A stretch of 64,000 bases of DNA from Desmodus rotundus (lineage: Eukaryota; Chordata; Mammalia; Chiroptera; Phyllostomidae). The notes below the pieces were generated by a model. It had not been told where the DNA came from. It did not search any database and saw nothing but the letters and a program-made list of their open reading frames with translations. Numbering within the stretch: position 1 is the first letter of the stretch; the number at the start of each line of letters is the position of its first letter. The DNA lies in assembly GCF_022682495.2 (NCBI RefSeq), contig NC_071397.1:27667427-27731426 (forward strand). Direction: 5' to 3'. This document shows positions 45,172 through 56,216 of this stretch, one piece after another. The position numbers were made by a program, and so were the translations under genes.

Positions 45172-46985
45172 TCCAATGCAGTGGTACAGGACATCAAAAT
45201 ATAGCAAAAACATATACATGTTCCAGCAGAAGTAACGTGCCTGAGAAAGCGAGTATGGTTGGTAGGGTGATAAAATGAGTATAACAATTTATAGTTTTAA
45301 TTTGAACATTTCACCTAAAATGTCATATGGTGTGCTTGAGTGTGATAATGTTATGTTACAGAATTAAATGCTTATGATTTCAAATTGAAAGATTTTGCAA
45401 TAAAAAAGGGGCATTATTTTTGCTGGGCCCTGTACTTGATAAGTGAAAATACTGACGTTATGTTCACAATTATAAAATATGAAATCTATTTGGACAATGT
45501 CATTTATTAAATAGACAGTTGATACTCTGTCTGCTAGACAAAAGCATGGACACTACTTATGAAATTACATTATAATTAGTGCAGTCCATTTGTTCTCTCA
45601 GCAATTATGAGGTCTCAAAATAACAGAGACCTAGAGCTGACAAGTACAACTTCAATAAAAAAAGAAACTATACTCTTAAATGTTATTTAAGAATATTGTT
45701 TGTAAAGGTGTCATAATTTTTGTGTCCCTAATAACGAGTTAGTGGAAAAATTGTGCCAACACTAAATATGTGTTTGTCTAGTGTATAATAGTGGGCCCAG
45801 CATTTTTATGTTCTGAGGCACACGGACAAGATAAAATAAGATAATCACATTCTCAACCAATCTTATGGCAGCAGGAAAATGAAAGATGTATTTTACTTAA
45901 CATTCAGCATATTTACTATTGCATAGAAAGATAGAATATGTGAAGTTTAATTTTACTTCAACGAATATTATTGAATGTTATATGAGCCAGCCACTTTTTT
46001 TTTTTGGTTTGTTTGTTTCTATGGGGTTTAGGTATTTTGTTTTTTAGAATGCTAAATAAGAAATGCATGGTCTGTGTTCATATGTGTGTAGTGAGTGAGA
46101 GATGGGAGAAAGAGCAAAAGGGCAAAAACTAAGGTAGAAGTTCCTTTTTAATCATCACAAACACAAAAGAGAAGAGATGGCAGCTTCTTTCTGAAGCCTA
46201 ATTATTCTCTCACTTGAGCTCATCTTCCACAGCTGCTTATCCTTTACGACCACCTTCAATTTCTTCTTCATCTTTTCTCTCTGGATTTATCCTCTCTTCT
46301 GTCTTAATCTATCTGCAATCATTTTCTTGTAGACTTAACATAGAGGGTAATATATAATAACCTGCTTTTCTCTTGCACTTTGTTTATTTTTTCTTTAATT
46401 CATTACATTTACTCTGCTTACTTCCAGAGAATCCTTGAAATGAAACAGATAAATCCTTTTATTTGCTGCCACCATCTGCTCAGTCCGCTTCCCACTGAGC
46501 CCCTGATGCTTGATACCTGAGCACCTCCATCAATCCTCTCACCATGGTTCAGGAAATGCTCGCCCTCTCCAGGACGTGCCATGGTCTGCAGACCCCACAC
46601 TCATTTCATATCTATCTGTCCAGTCTCATCCCAGTCGACTGACTCGTGGATATAGGGGTGTATTAATCCTCTTTCAGGAAGCTTCATCATTTGGGAAAAG
46701 AAAAGAATGAAAGATCTGCCACCAGGAGTATAGTTCCTCCTAGAGATAAACTGCAAATCTCGTCTCTTGTCACTCCAAGGTGGGAGGAAGGCGTGCCTGC
46801 AGAGGCTGCCCCACCACTAGTCACTGCGTAGATTCTACACACCTATTCTGTCACACCCCCTTAAGCCTCATGTTTTTTTGTTATGGTCTATCTGCTTACA
46901 GAGCTATTAGTCTGGTAAAGGCAAATAAACATTACATGAGGGCGTATTTCAATAATCTCCAGCACCTGGCAGTTGGGGAGCTATC
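45172..46985. other. Unassigned non-coding DNA
   Basis: No gene was recognised. It is GC-richer at about 46450-46830, with overlapping frames on both strands (60-70 codons) that show no domain or splice context. Confidence 0.4.
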
Positions 46986-46989
46986 AGAA

Positions 46990-47480
46990 TAGAGAGAAGA
47001 GGGACTGATCAAGAATTGAGAGGAGGGATCAATGGATGACTTCCTGAAAGAAGTGAAGCCTGAGAGGAAACCTGAAAGATGATTAAGCACAAGCCCCAGT
47101 GAGGCAGAACCAAGCCCAGGTTGAAAGAAGTGAAAATATGTCATACGCATACAGGACAAAGTCTCAGAGGCTGGAGAGTTCATGTCATAGCTGAAGAAAG
47201 TAAATGTTGGAATGTCAGGGAGTTAAAAGTCTGAAGTGTGGGATAGTGAGGTATGAGGCTTCAGACGTAAGAAAAGTCCAGACGAGAGGACTTTGGGCTC
47301 CTTCCAAGGACAAGAAGTCACTGAAGCTTTGGGAGCAGTACAATATCATCATCAGATACGTATTCTAGAAAAATCATATTGGCTTCAATGTAAAGGACTG
47401 GATATGAGAGAGAAAGTAAGGAAATAGGAGCATTTAGAAGTTGTACTGAAGGCCAGAGAAGTTGGCAACCTGGATCAGGG
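46990..47480. repeat. Possible ancient interspersed repeat
   Basis: Purine-rich text with GAGGAAACCTGAAAGATGAT, GGACAAGAAGTCACTGAAGC, AAATCATATTGGCTTCAATG and AGAAGTTGGCAACCTGGAT. It recalls an old mammalian repeat whose central part may also be present near 52.06-52.45 kb (GTCAGTCTAGCTGCTGTGTG). The assignment is weak. Confidence 0.3.
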
Positions 47481-48624
47481 GTCAGGGGCTAGGGGGTGAT
47501 GATGTGAATAAATTGGAAAGAAGTTTAAGAAATGGAATCTATGGGACACAATAATTAAATAGATAATTGTGCTCTAAGGTAAGAGTCAAGGATTAATATA
47601 AAGTTTATCTCTCCAGAACTGGACAGATGTTAATGATTTTTCACCAAGATTGAGCTCAATAGAAGGATGTATACTTTGCCAGTGATGTTGACAATGGAAT
47701 GATCTTGGGTTTTGTGATGGTTGAATTCAGTGATACCCTAAAACATTCTAGCACTAAACATGGTCAAGATTTTGTACTGAGTCACTTTCATAGATGCACA
47801 GATGAAAAATCATGAGTAATTAAAAAGTTAGTTCTATCATTTTTAGTATCTCTTTAACAATTATAGAGATTATTTAATTCATTGCCAAAAGTAACATTTC
47901 TCAAAATCACCTTCCTGTGTCTCTCCAATTTTATTTATTTGATAGTAATTCTGGATATTTTTACTGAACACCCTGATACATCCAATCTTCAAAGTTCTCA
48001 CTGTTTCTTTCACTGTGCCTGCCCTTTAATTCACTATTATCTAGATAAATTTCTCTCTTCATTTATTTTACAGTTTTCTAACCTCTTTATATTTGACATG
48101 GACTCTTCACCAAAAAAAAATGAGGGGTTGACATTACTCTCTAGAAACCTTTTCACTAGTTTTTATCTGCTGCCAGCAGTCATCTGTGACCATAGGGTTG
48201 AATCAAGAGCAGAAGCCAGAACAACAGATACCAAGATAAAACTATGTAGTCAAAGACCATTTTATTGCTTTTATGTAAATTTCCATTCCATGTGAAACTT
48301 GATGAGAAAAAATGAATCTACATGAGCCTCCCAGGCTGGAAATTCTGGTGACTTCTGTGTAACATTCTTGCACACAGAAGTCTTGTACTTGTAAGATTGT
48401 AATGTAGTTCATTGAATTCTGCTAGTATCAACTTCCTGTTTTTGATAATTTACTAAAGTTATGTAAGTTGTTATTAGAGAAATCAAGATGATGGATACAG
48501 TGAACTTCTCTGTACTATTTTCAACTGTGTGTTTGTTGATAATAATTTTAAAATATAAGAAGTTAGAGACAAAAAAAGAAAATGCAACCTAATCTATAGT
48601 AACAGAAACCGGATAAGTTCAGTG
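47481..48624. other. Unassigned non-coding DNA
   Basis: No recognised feature. The 137-codon plus-strand frame (47882-48295) lacks any motif, is rich in Phe, Ser and Leu as expected from AT-rich DNA, and has no supporting context. Confidence 0.4.
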
Positions 48625-48668
48625 TTTATATATATATATACACACACATATATATGTGTATGTGTGTT
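48625..48668. repeat. (TA)/(CA)/(TG) microsatellite
   Basis: TATATATATA, then CACACACA, then ATATATGTGTATGTGTG. It can fold back on itself because the CA and TG arms are complementary. Confidence 0.93.
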
Positions 48669-48670
48669 TA

Positions 48671-49854
48671 CAATATTACATTGATGGTTTCATAGGTATA
48701 TACACATGATAAAATAGATCAAATCTGTAATTTTAGTATGCACAGTTTATTACATGTCAATTTTGCATCAATAAAACTTTATTGAAATTCCGTTTATGAT
48801 CAATGATAGGAAATATGTGCATAGGATGATATGGAAGCATGAGGAAGAGAATTGAAACTGATTCTAGAACAAAAAGTTTCAAAGAGAGACGGAAAGAGAG
48901 AGAAGGCATTTGGGGTGATGTCTGCAGATTGCAGGGATAACTCAGATAAAGAGGAGAGGGAGAGAAGAGCAAGGAAGGAGCAAGCACAGCAAGCACGCTA
49001 AGCAAAAGACAGGCATCGTTTGTTTTTCTTGTTAAAACATTAAGGAAATTAAAAAACTGTCTGTGTCTACAGTACGGTAACCTCAAAGATAAAGCAGAAA
49101 TCCTGAGACTTAAAAAGGAGGCAGTAGCAATATTATAGTACATTTGGATTTTGTTCTGGAAGAAAATTAAAATCTAAAATTCTCTGTAATGTCTAGGATT
49201 TTTCCTTTCACTGAAATAAAAGACATCATCAAGGTAGGGTGCCAAATCTATAAAATGCCTGTCATATTTGTTATGTATCAAATTATGGGCAAAATTCTAA
49301 AGGAAAGGGTTACAATTCTTCTCTAATTCTCTTCTTTCCCTCTCTTTCCCTGATGTCTCTCTGCTCTTGCTCTGTGACTTCTTTTTGAAATCAATGTTAT
49401 CAAAAAACCACAGCTATTCCGGGCTATTTCATTTCAAATGGGTGGATCTTGAAAATAAGATGCAATAAAATATACATATTATTAATAAATGTGATATACT
49501 TCAAGGGATTTCAAAATATGCCACTTAAGTAAAACATCCATTATTTTCTGTAAATTGAAGTCAGTGTAAGTGCTGTGGAGGCCATAACACAGCCTAAGTG
49601 ATGATCTGCCTGCATGATGCTGCTTAGACGATCTCATCAGCAAAGTGTCTTTGAGAAGTTGATACTTGAACTACGATTCGAGTGATTTAAAAAAATGGGT
49701 CTAGCCATGTAAAAACGTGTGGAGAGCATCCTAGGCAGAGAAGAGAGTAAGTATAGTTTTTAGGTGAGAAATTAGCCCAGCTCCTTGGATTGCACAGCAA
49801 CGCTGGTATACTTGTGATTTTCTGAACTTGAGGGAGAGGACAGTCACATCTAGG
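48671..49854. other. Unassigned non-coding DNA
   Basis: No recognised feature. The 128-codon minus-strand frame (49143-48757) is Leu/Ser-rich, overlaps purine-rich plus-strand text and has no domain features. Confidence 0.4.
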
Positions 49855-50152
49855 TACTCATCAGCTTCAGACCTCGTCATACCTGCTACTCGTCGCATTT
49901 TGACGAGAAAAAATGGTTTCAGCACTCAGCACTTGCTTGGGACTGGTTACACTTGCTAGAACTTGTATGAGTTACACCACACCCCGCAAGAGAAAATGCC
50001 TCCTCACTCGTCGCTCACTCGCCACTCGGCACGCCTCTCTCACAATGAAACACAGGTTGACACATCAGTCTCATGGTAGCTCCAGAACAGTGCAGAATCC
50101 CCACATATTCATTGTTACTATCTTGTACTTTTGTGCATTTTACGTGCTAATC

Positions 50153-51465
50153 ATGGGTCGCAGAAAGGTTAAGAGTGATACCACTAAGCCTAAAAGGCAG
50201 TTAATAAGAATCACAATCAGAAAGAAAAAAAAGTTCACGGCTGGTGAAGCTCAGTGGATTGAGCTCAGGCCTGCAAACCCGATTCAATTCCCAGAGAGGG
50301 CACTTGCCTGGGTTGCAGGCCAGGTCCTCAGAAGAAGTATAAGAGGCAACCACACATTGATGTTTCTCTCCCTCTGTTTCTCCCTCCCTTCCCCTCTCTA
50401 AAAATAAATAGATAAATAAATCTTAAAAAAAGAAAAAGAAAAAAGATTTTAGCTAAGTATGAGTGGTGTGGGTATGAATGATATCGTCCCTGTGTTCAAG
50501 ATGCCGAGAACAATGTCTCAACAATAGTGAGAAATAAGGAAGTGACTAAAGCAGCAAGTGTGAATAAAGGTGTAAAGACTGTGAGTTAGCAATGTTCACG
50601 GATATTGGAAGAAGTTGCAAAATTGCTTTACAGATGAATTAAGGAAAAATAGTGGGTGAGAGCATTTCTGAGGCAATAATTTGCAAGAAAGCTAGGCAAT
50701 TGCATGCTGATCTGTTAAAAGATAAGCCTGGAACAAGTGGTAAGAACAAGTGTTTATAGCCAGTCATGGAAGGTTCAATAAATTTAAAAAGAGACCTGGC
50801 ATTCATCCTGTGGTAAGGCATGGAGGGGAAGCCGATGCCAACAAAGAAGCTGCTGTTGTGTCTGTTGCAAGAAAGTTGTGTCACCAAGTTTAAGGAGTAT
50901 GTAGAGGCTGAGGGGTTTGTTCCCCAAGTGTTTAACTGCAGTGAGACTGGTTTTGTTTGTTTGTTTGTTTGTTTTCCCTGAAGAAAATTCCTAACAGAAC
51001 CTACATCACACAAGAAGAAAAGGCATTGCCAGGGCGCAAGCCAGTGAAGGAAAGGCTAACTGTTGTTGTGTGGGAATACCAGTGGGGAATTAATACTTCA
51101 GCCCCTCCTAGTGTATCACAGTGAAAATCTTGAGTTTCCAAGAGAGAGAATGTGGTAAAAAGCAAGTTAAGTGTGATATGGAGGGCCAATACGAAAGCTT
51201 AGGTGACAAGGTAGTTCTTTGTAGACTGGATGAATGGTCTTTGATCCTAGTGTGAAAAAAAATTTGCAGGAAAACAGACAACCTCTGAGGCCTTTGTTAA
51301 TTATGGATGAAGCTCCTGCTCACCCTCCGGGCTCGGAGAACGACTTACTGGAGGAGTTCAGTTTTCTAACCATGAAGTCCTTGCCCCCTAAAACTACTCC
51401 TCTGTTTCCAGCCCAGGGCCCAGCAGGTCATTTCCAACTATGTTATACTTTAGAAACACTTTGAA
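50153..51465 (+). pseudogene. Pogo/Tigger transposase pseudogene (TIGD/JRKL relatives)
   Basis: Across several frames the order is: a basic start (MGRRKVKSDTTKP), HTH-like text KILAKYESGVGMNDIVPVF, TDELRKNSG, LLKDKPGTSGKNKC, YVEAEGFVPQVFNCSETGF, TYITQEEKALPGRKPVKERL, VYHSENLEFP, VIWRANTKA, VFDPSVKKNLQENRQPLRP, LLIMDEAPAHPPGSENDLL and EEFSFLTMKSLPPKTTPLFP. The DETG-type block, which carries the first catalytic Asp, reads SETG here. The second Asp in MDEAPAHPPG is kept. Many stops and frameshifts, a TTTG expansion at about 50953-50975 and the VES insertion make it non-functional. Confidence 0.88.
50236..50445 (+). mobile_element. VES SINE inside Tigger transposase
   Basis: The element is ACGGCTGGTGAAGCTCAGTG, GATTGAGCTCAGGCCTGCAA, GGTTGCAGGCCAGGTCCTCA, GGCAACCACACATTGATGTT, then CTCCCTCCCTTCCCCTCTCT and AAATAAATAGATAAATAAA. 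The flanks are A/G-rich (AGAAAGAAAAAAAAG left, AGAAAAAGAAAAAAG right), consistent with an imperfect duplication. It sits within the transposase N-terminal HTH region. Confidence 0.92.
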
Positions 51466-51924
51466 ACATAGACAGAAACAAGTTTCTCTTGGTAGGTTTT
51501 TAGTGAAACTCCCTAATCTGAGTCTCCAACAGTGTTCAGTGAAACCAAGACACAGCAAACAGAAGAAACCCCTGAGAAACGGCCTGAAATTGTTTTAGAA
51601 GAGGACAGCTTAGGGGGGGTTAAGAATAAACCCCTTTTCTCCCCCTCTACCTTGCACCCTTCCCAATATGCCAGGAACTCCTCTCAGTGCACATAAAGTG
51701 AGGTTAAGTTTTATTTTATTTTTATTTAATTAATTGCTTTTTATCCATATCTGTTTAATTTTAAAGTCCAGTATTACAAAACAACCTCATTACTTAATAC
51801 TATCCCAAAGTTCTGGAGAATTTTCATGAATTATTTCTAATTACATTATTTCTTTTGGGAAAAAGTCATTCAGTTTTGTCTCTCGTCACAAGTTTCCAAG
51901 TGAATTAACGAGCACCAAAGTACA

Positions 51925-52904
51925 ATTGTAATAGAAGTTTGGAGACATCGGCATGTCAGATCAAGGATGCTTTTTAAGCCATTGGGTGTGTGCACACTTA
52001 CGCATATAAGTCTACATATAATATGTGCTTGTTACTGCTTTACATTTTTTTCTCAAAAGGTCAGTCTAGCTGCTGTGTGGAATAATTCTGGGATGGAGGA
52101 GTGAATTAGTTCCCAGGAAGCTATTGAAGTTAGCTGGGGCTAAAATGTTAGACTTGAAGATAATTTAATATAATCATATTTTGGATATATGGTGAAAATA
52201 TAACCAACAGGCTATGTCAATGGATTTAATCTATGAGAAATCAGGGATACCTTCCAGGATTTGGATTGCTAACGAGGTGTTGCCATCAGACAAAATGGGA
52301 AAAACTGATGATTAAGAGTTATGCTCTGAATATACTCAGTTTGAGATCCTCAAGGAAAGGTTACATGGGAGCTATGTAGGTGACTCTGAAGCTCAGAGGA
52401 CATGCTAGCACTGAAGATAGGACTTCATCTGAGGAGCAAATATTGATGATTAAAAGAAAAGGACCAATAAATGACCTTCCCATCTTCCAGTACTTAGAAA
52501 TCTATCAAAGGACGAGGGGCCAGCAAAAAAAACAAACAAACCCTAAGAATTATAAGAATTAACAATCTTTGAGAATAGATGAAACAATAAAAGAAAGTTT
52601 TTTAAGAAAAATGTACATTCAAAAAAGTGAAAATCGCTCCTGAGAAACATTGAGTATTATGGGAACAATTTACTACAACCAGGCAAGACGTGCCAATGGT
52701 ACACAAACATTTGCATTTATTTACAAATATTTGCACAGGATTTGGCGAAACTTCCATTCCTAGCAGCTACATTTGGGAAGTTTCCCTGGTTGAACAACGT
52801 AGATGAAAAACTGCTTGGCACTTTTGTGGGGAGCTTTAAGTGGGTAACTATTGTTTTGGTCCCTTAGAAGGAACACTAAGAAAAGGGTCTGAAATGTGGT
52901 GATT
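51925..52904. other. Unassigned non-coding DNA
   Basis: The part 52040-52480 may be a decayed old repeat (see 46990-47480). The rest was not recognised. Confidence 0.35.
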
Positions 52905-52975
52905 ATCTGTACAAGGGTGAACATTATAACATTATTTGTACAACTGTGCTTGAACAACAATAAAAATAAATAAAA
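52905..52975 (+). repeat. L1-type 3' tail of uncertain parent
   Basis: TACAACTGTGCTTGAACAAC followed by AATAAAAATAAATAAAAT is the end of the bat L1 3' UTR plus tail. The usual G-rich upstream L1 3' UTR is absent, and the preceding ~300 bases are not recognisable L1. It may be a diverged L1 or a sequence that acquired an L1-like tail. Confidence 0.5.
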
Positions 52976-52979
52976 TCGA

Positions 52980-53390
52980 AAAATGAAAAAAAGACTGAAA
53001 AGGTATAAATAATTTTAGTGAGAACTATGGGGCAGATAAGTAAATTGGCACACACATTAAACATGTTTTTGAATAATTTATAATGACATGTAAAAATACA
53101 TATTTATAGTGAAATAAAACACAATTAGATAAATAATGCATAGATTTAAATATTATACATACATACACAGATACACACACACAGATTTTTCCCATGGAGA
53201 AAATATACCAAAATGTAAAGAGTGGCTTCTTAGGTACTTTAGGTAGTGAAATTATAGCTAATTTTTAATAGTCTTAAAGAATGCGTGTTATTTTTAATTG
53301 GAAAAATCTGGAATTAAAAATTAGATATTTTAATATATTATGTTAATTTCTAAAAGCAATTCTATATTATTTTACATCATTTGATTGAAA
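52980..53390. other. Unassigned AT-rich spacer
   Basis: Contains a short ACATACACAGATACACACAC run near 53158-53183. Nothing else was recognised. Confidence 0.45.
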
Positions 53391-53394
53391 GGTC

Positions 53395-53852
53395 CCACTG
53401 TGTACTATATCAAATGTAAAACACATTGACAATAACCAAATAGTCACAGGGATGTAGAGTACAGCATAGGGAAAATGTTACAGGTTATAATAACTATGTA
53501 CAGTGCCAGATGGGTACTGGAAATATCGGGAAGAACACTTGGAAAGTATATGATTGTCTAATCACTATGCTATATACTTGAAACTAAAATAAAATAATAT
53601 TAAATGTAAAGCATAACTGAAAAAAATTTAAAGAAAAAAGATGAAAGGATTAGTAAGTATTAATTGACAATTGTAAAATGATCATGGGGTATAAAGTACA
53701 ACATAGGGAATACGGTCAATAATATTATAATAAATATATATGATGCCAGGTGGGTAGTGAACTTAGAGGTGATCACATAGTCCATTATATCAATGTCTAA
53801 CTACTATACTGTACACCTGACACTCATATAATATTGTTTGTCAACTGTAATT
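53395..53852 (+). mobile_element. Two consecutive old L1 3' UTR copies
   Basis: Two similar segments follow each other. The first (about 53440-53600) has GGGATGTAGAGTACAGCATA, GTGCCAGATGGGTACTGGAA and CTATATACTTGAAACTAAAA. The second (about 53680-53850) has GGGGTATAAAGTACAACATA, TGCCAGGTGGGTAGTGAACT and CTGTACACCTGACACTCATA. They are the same L1 3' UTR region in sense orientation, spaced about 240 bases apart, from two L1 subfamilies or from a duplication. Confidence 0.8.
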
Positions 53853-53860
53853 GAAAGTGT

Positions 53861-54254
53861 TTTTACGCAGCAGAGAGAAAGAAGGAGCTTATACCCTTTG
53901 CAACAGCATGGATGAAACTGGAGAGCATTATGCTAAGTGAAATAAGCCAGGCGGTGAGGTACAAATACCATATGATCTCACCTTTAACTGGAGCATAATC
54001 AATAGAAGAAAAAAGGAAACAAAATATAACCAGAGACATTGAAGTTAAGAACAATCTAACAATAGCCAGGGGTGGGGGGACAGTGGGAAGAGGGGATTAC
54101 AGGAACTACTATAAAGGACACATGGACAAAACCAAGGGGGAGGGTGGAGGTGGGGGAGGGAGGTGGGTTCAGCTGGGGTGGGGTGGAGGGATGGGGAGAA
54201 AAGGCATATAACTGTAATTGAATAACAATAAAAATTTAAAAAAATAATAAAAAA
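53861..54254 (+). mobile_element. 5'-truncated younger L1
   Basis: Starts at GCAGCAGAGAGAAAGAAGGA (ORF2 end), continues through GGAGAGCATTATGCTAAGTG, the G-rich 3' UTR and AATTGAATAACAATAAAAAT. The target duplication is GAAAGTGT (53853-53860 and 54255-54262). It inserted into the end of an older L1 3' UTR. Confidence 0.88.
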
Positions 54255-54262
54255 GAAAGTGT

Positions 54263-55100
54263 ATTTAATGTTATGATTTCGATGAGAATATCTAAATTAC
54301 AAATCAACTCAGAAAATTAAAATGCTTCACTTATTATTTTTACAAACTACACTACCATTTCAAGAGATAAATAATACATAATTATGCAAGTAGGTAAAGC
54401 CATCTATGCAAAAATCATCCTTCAGCACTTTTTTATAGTAGACTATTTAGAAATAAACTTAATGTTCATCAAAACAGGATTAGCTGAATACAATGGAATG
54501 TGATCCACTTACTAAACAAAAGAAGAATCTATTTATGCAGACAGAGTAGCAGTCAATAATATATTGTTGAACCAAATAATGGTAGCTCACATATGCATTT
54601 TTTCTTATTAAATATTATGTGATAAGCATTTCCCAGTAATTAGTACTTTTGGAAATGTTTTAATAAGTAATTAAATATTTTCTATTTTATCAAACCACTG
54701 AAATTTATTTAAGCATTCTCCAATTGTTGGCCAGTTGGAAGACAATAAATGCACCCACAAAAAAGTCTCTATCTATATAATCTCCATTAATTCAAGTGTA
54801 GAATTGAATAGATTAAAATGTATTATGTAATTTTTCATTACAAAAAGAAACCCTTAGATACTTTTTAGTACGGGAAGTAAACAAATGCACCAATTTATAA
54901 TTTGGAATATAAAAGGCTTGCAACTTTATGCTTTAATATAAGAAGGCTTCTTAGTTATGCAGAAGGCCCTAAAAGCTAAAATTGTTTTTTCACGCAATTA
55001 ACTGTCTTGGATACCTGGAAACCATTTTTTTTATCATGCATTAGCAGATTATTACAAGATTGCTCAAATAAAGTAGAATTAAGGTTTTTACAAAGCCACT
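54263..55100. other. Unassigned AT-rich DNA
   Basis: 54440-54680 has weak old-L1-like or MIR-like words (AATACAATGGAATGTGATCC, GATAAGCATTTCCCAGTAAT) that may be decayed repeat. Nothing firm. Confidence 0.4.
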
Positions 55101-55102
55101 TA

Positions 55103-55242
55103 AATCTTAAAAGAAGCCATAGACAGGAGTCAGGAGAAGCTGCACAGGACTGTTAAGAATAGAACATTGTGAACCCCACTCATTTATAAGGTCACCAGGA
55201 GCTGGAGCCGACTCAATGGCACAGAACACACACGAACACAAA
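55103..55242 (+). mobile_element. RTE-clade LINE 3' end
   Basis: The sequence ATCTTAAAAGAAGCCATAGA, GAAGCTGCACAGGACTGTTA, AGAATAGAACATTGTGAACC and CATTTATAAGGTCACCAGGA, followed by GCTGGAGCCGACTCAATGGC and an ACACACACGAACAC tail, follows the end of RTE-type LINE ORFs. There the protein end (IKEAM..., NRT.W, L.HRVAMS-like) passes into a GTCGGAACCGACT-type segment and a short microsatellite tail. Only the last ~140 bases are present. Confidence 0.6.
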
Positions 55243-56146
55243 CTTCCAGTTATAAGATAATTTCTGGAGATACAATGTTCAGCATAATGACTATAGAAAA
55301 ACAAATTTCTTAAATAAGGTACTATATATATATGCAATTTATTTATTACTCACTTAATATTGCATTCAGTAAAGTGATGTTTAAAGTGTGTAAAATTTTT
55401 GGTGAATAAATAGCTATACACCAAGTATGAAACAATTATACAATACTTTAAATTATATTTAATTGTGTATTTAGACATTAAAGCAAATCTGTTTTTATTT
55501 TATTCATGATTACAGATCAGAGACTTTAGAGTTTTTATGTGTTAGCATTTACAAGAATATTTTGTCACCACAAAGGTAGAAGCCCAAATATGAAAATTGA
55601 TACTTTTTTAACCCACGAATGCTAAAAGCACAAATTTTTCTTTTCTAATTAAATGATAAATAAACAATGTTTTAATTATGATACAAAAATTTGTTACATC
55701 TAAAAAAATTTAGTATTACCATGGAATTAGACCTTAACACAGAGATAAAATAAAAATGTAATAAACATTACAAAAATGCAGGTTAGATTTTCTTATCACT
55801 TTTCTTGCCAATTTGTTAATCCATTATGGTCTTTCAGAATTAGTAAGATTCAAGATGTAAATTAATAAATTTAAATATTGATGAGATATTTAAGCCTCAA
55901 AGGCATGAAAAAATTATAAACGTGAGATTGAAATTACCAGTGCAAAATATTCTAAACCTTTTCCATTTTAAAGATGTATCTAGACAAATGTTATCTGATT
56001 CTATCTTATAGTTTGTATTTTATTACTCAATAGATGTTTAATTTATTTTTAACTAGACTTAGAGACAGAGTGGGGGGAGAGGTAAGAAATAATGAAAATT
56101 TTATTTACATATTTTCTGCCTAAAATCAACTAGAGTATATTTATTG
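55243..56146. other. Unassigned AT-rich DNA
   Basis: No recognised feature; very AT-rich throughout. Confidence 0.45.
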
Positions 56147-56216
56147 TAATATATATTATCATAATATATTATCGATATATTATATATCATTATCATATAT
56201 ATGATATATACTTTTT
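56147..56216. repeat. AT-rich cruciform-prone tract
   Basis: Overlapping palindromes such as ATATATTATCGATATATTA and ATCATATATATGATATATA. No unit is repeated cleanly, so this is a palindromic AT tract more than a microsatellite. Confidence 0.8.

Larger units (their letters stand above)
49857..51920 (+). mobile_element. Tigger/pogo-type DNA transposon, dead
   Basis: It contains a decayed pogo-superfamily transposase (50153-51465) and is interrupted by a VES SINE. Proposed ends: TA dinucleotides at 49855-49856 and 51921-51922. Both termini contain a CTCGT block followed about 20-25 bases later by GACGAGA. On the left CTCGTCGCATTTTGACGAG is itself nearly palindromic; on the right, reversed, the blocks are CTCGTTAATTC and TTGTGACGAGAGAC. 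Length without the SINE is about 1.85 kb. The core is secure; the exact ends are inference. Confidence 0.7.

Noticed and set aside
47882..48295. 137-codon frame in unassigned DNA
   Set aside because: No motif, no splice or promoter context and AT-driven Phe/Ser/Leu composition; chance frames of this size are expected in 64 kb.
49913..50401. Longest open frame of the window (162 codons, plus strand) as a gene
   Set aside because: It runs from the Tigger 5' region through the transposase N-terminus into a VES SINE, so its second half is translated SINE.
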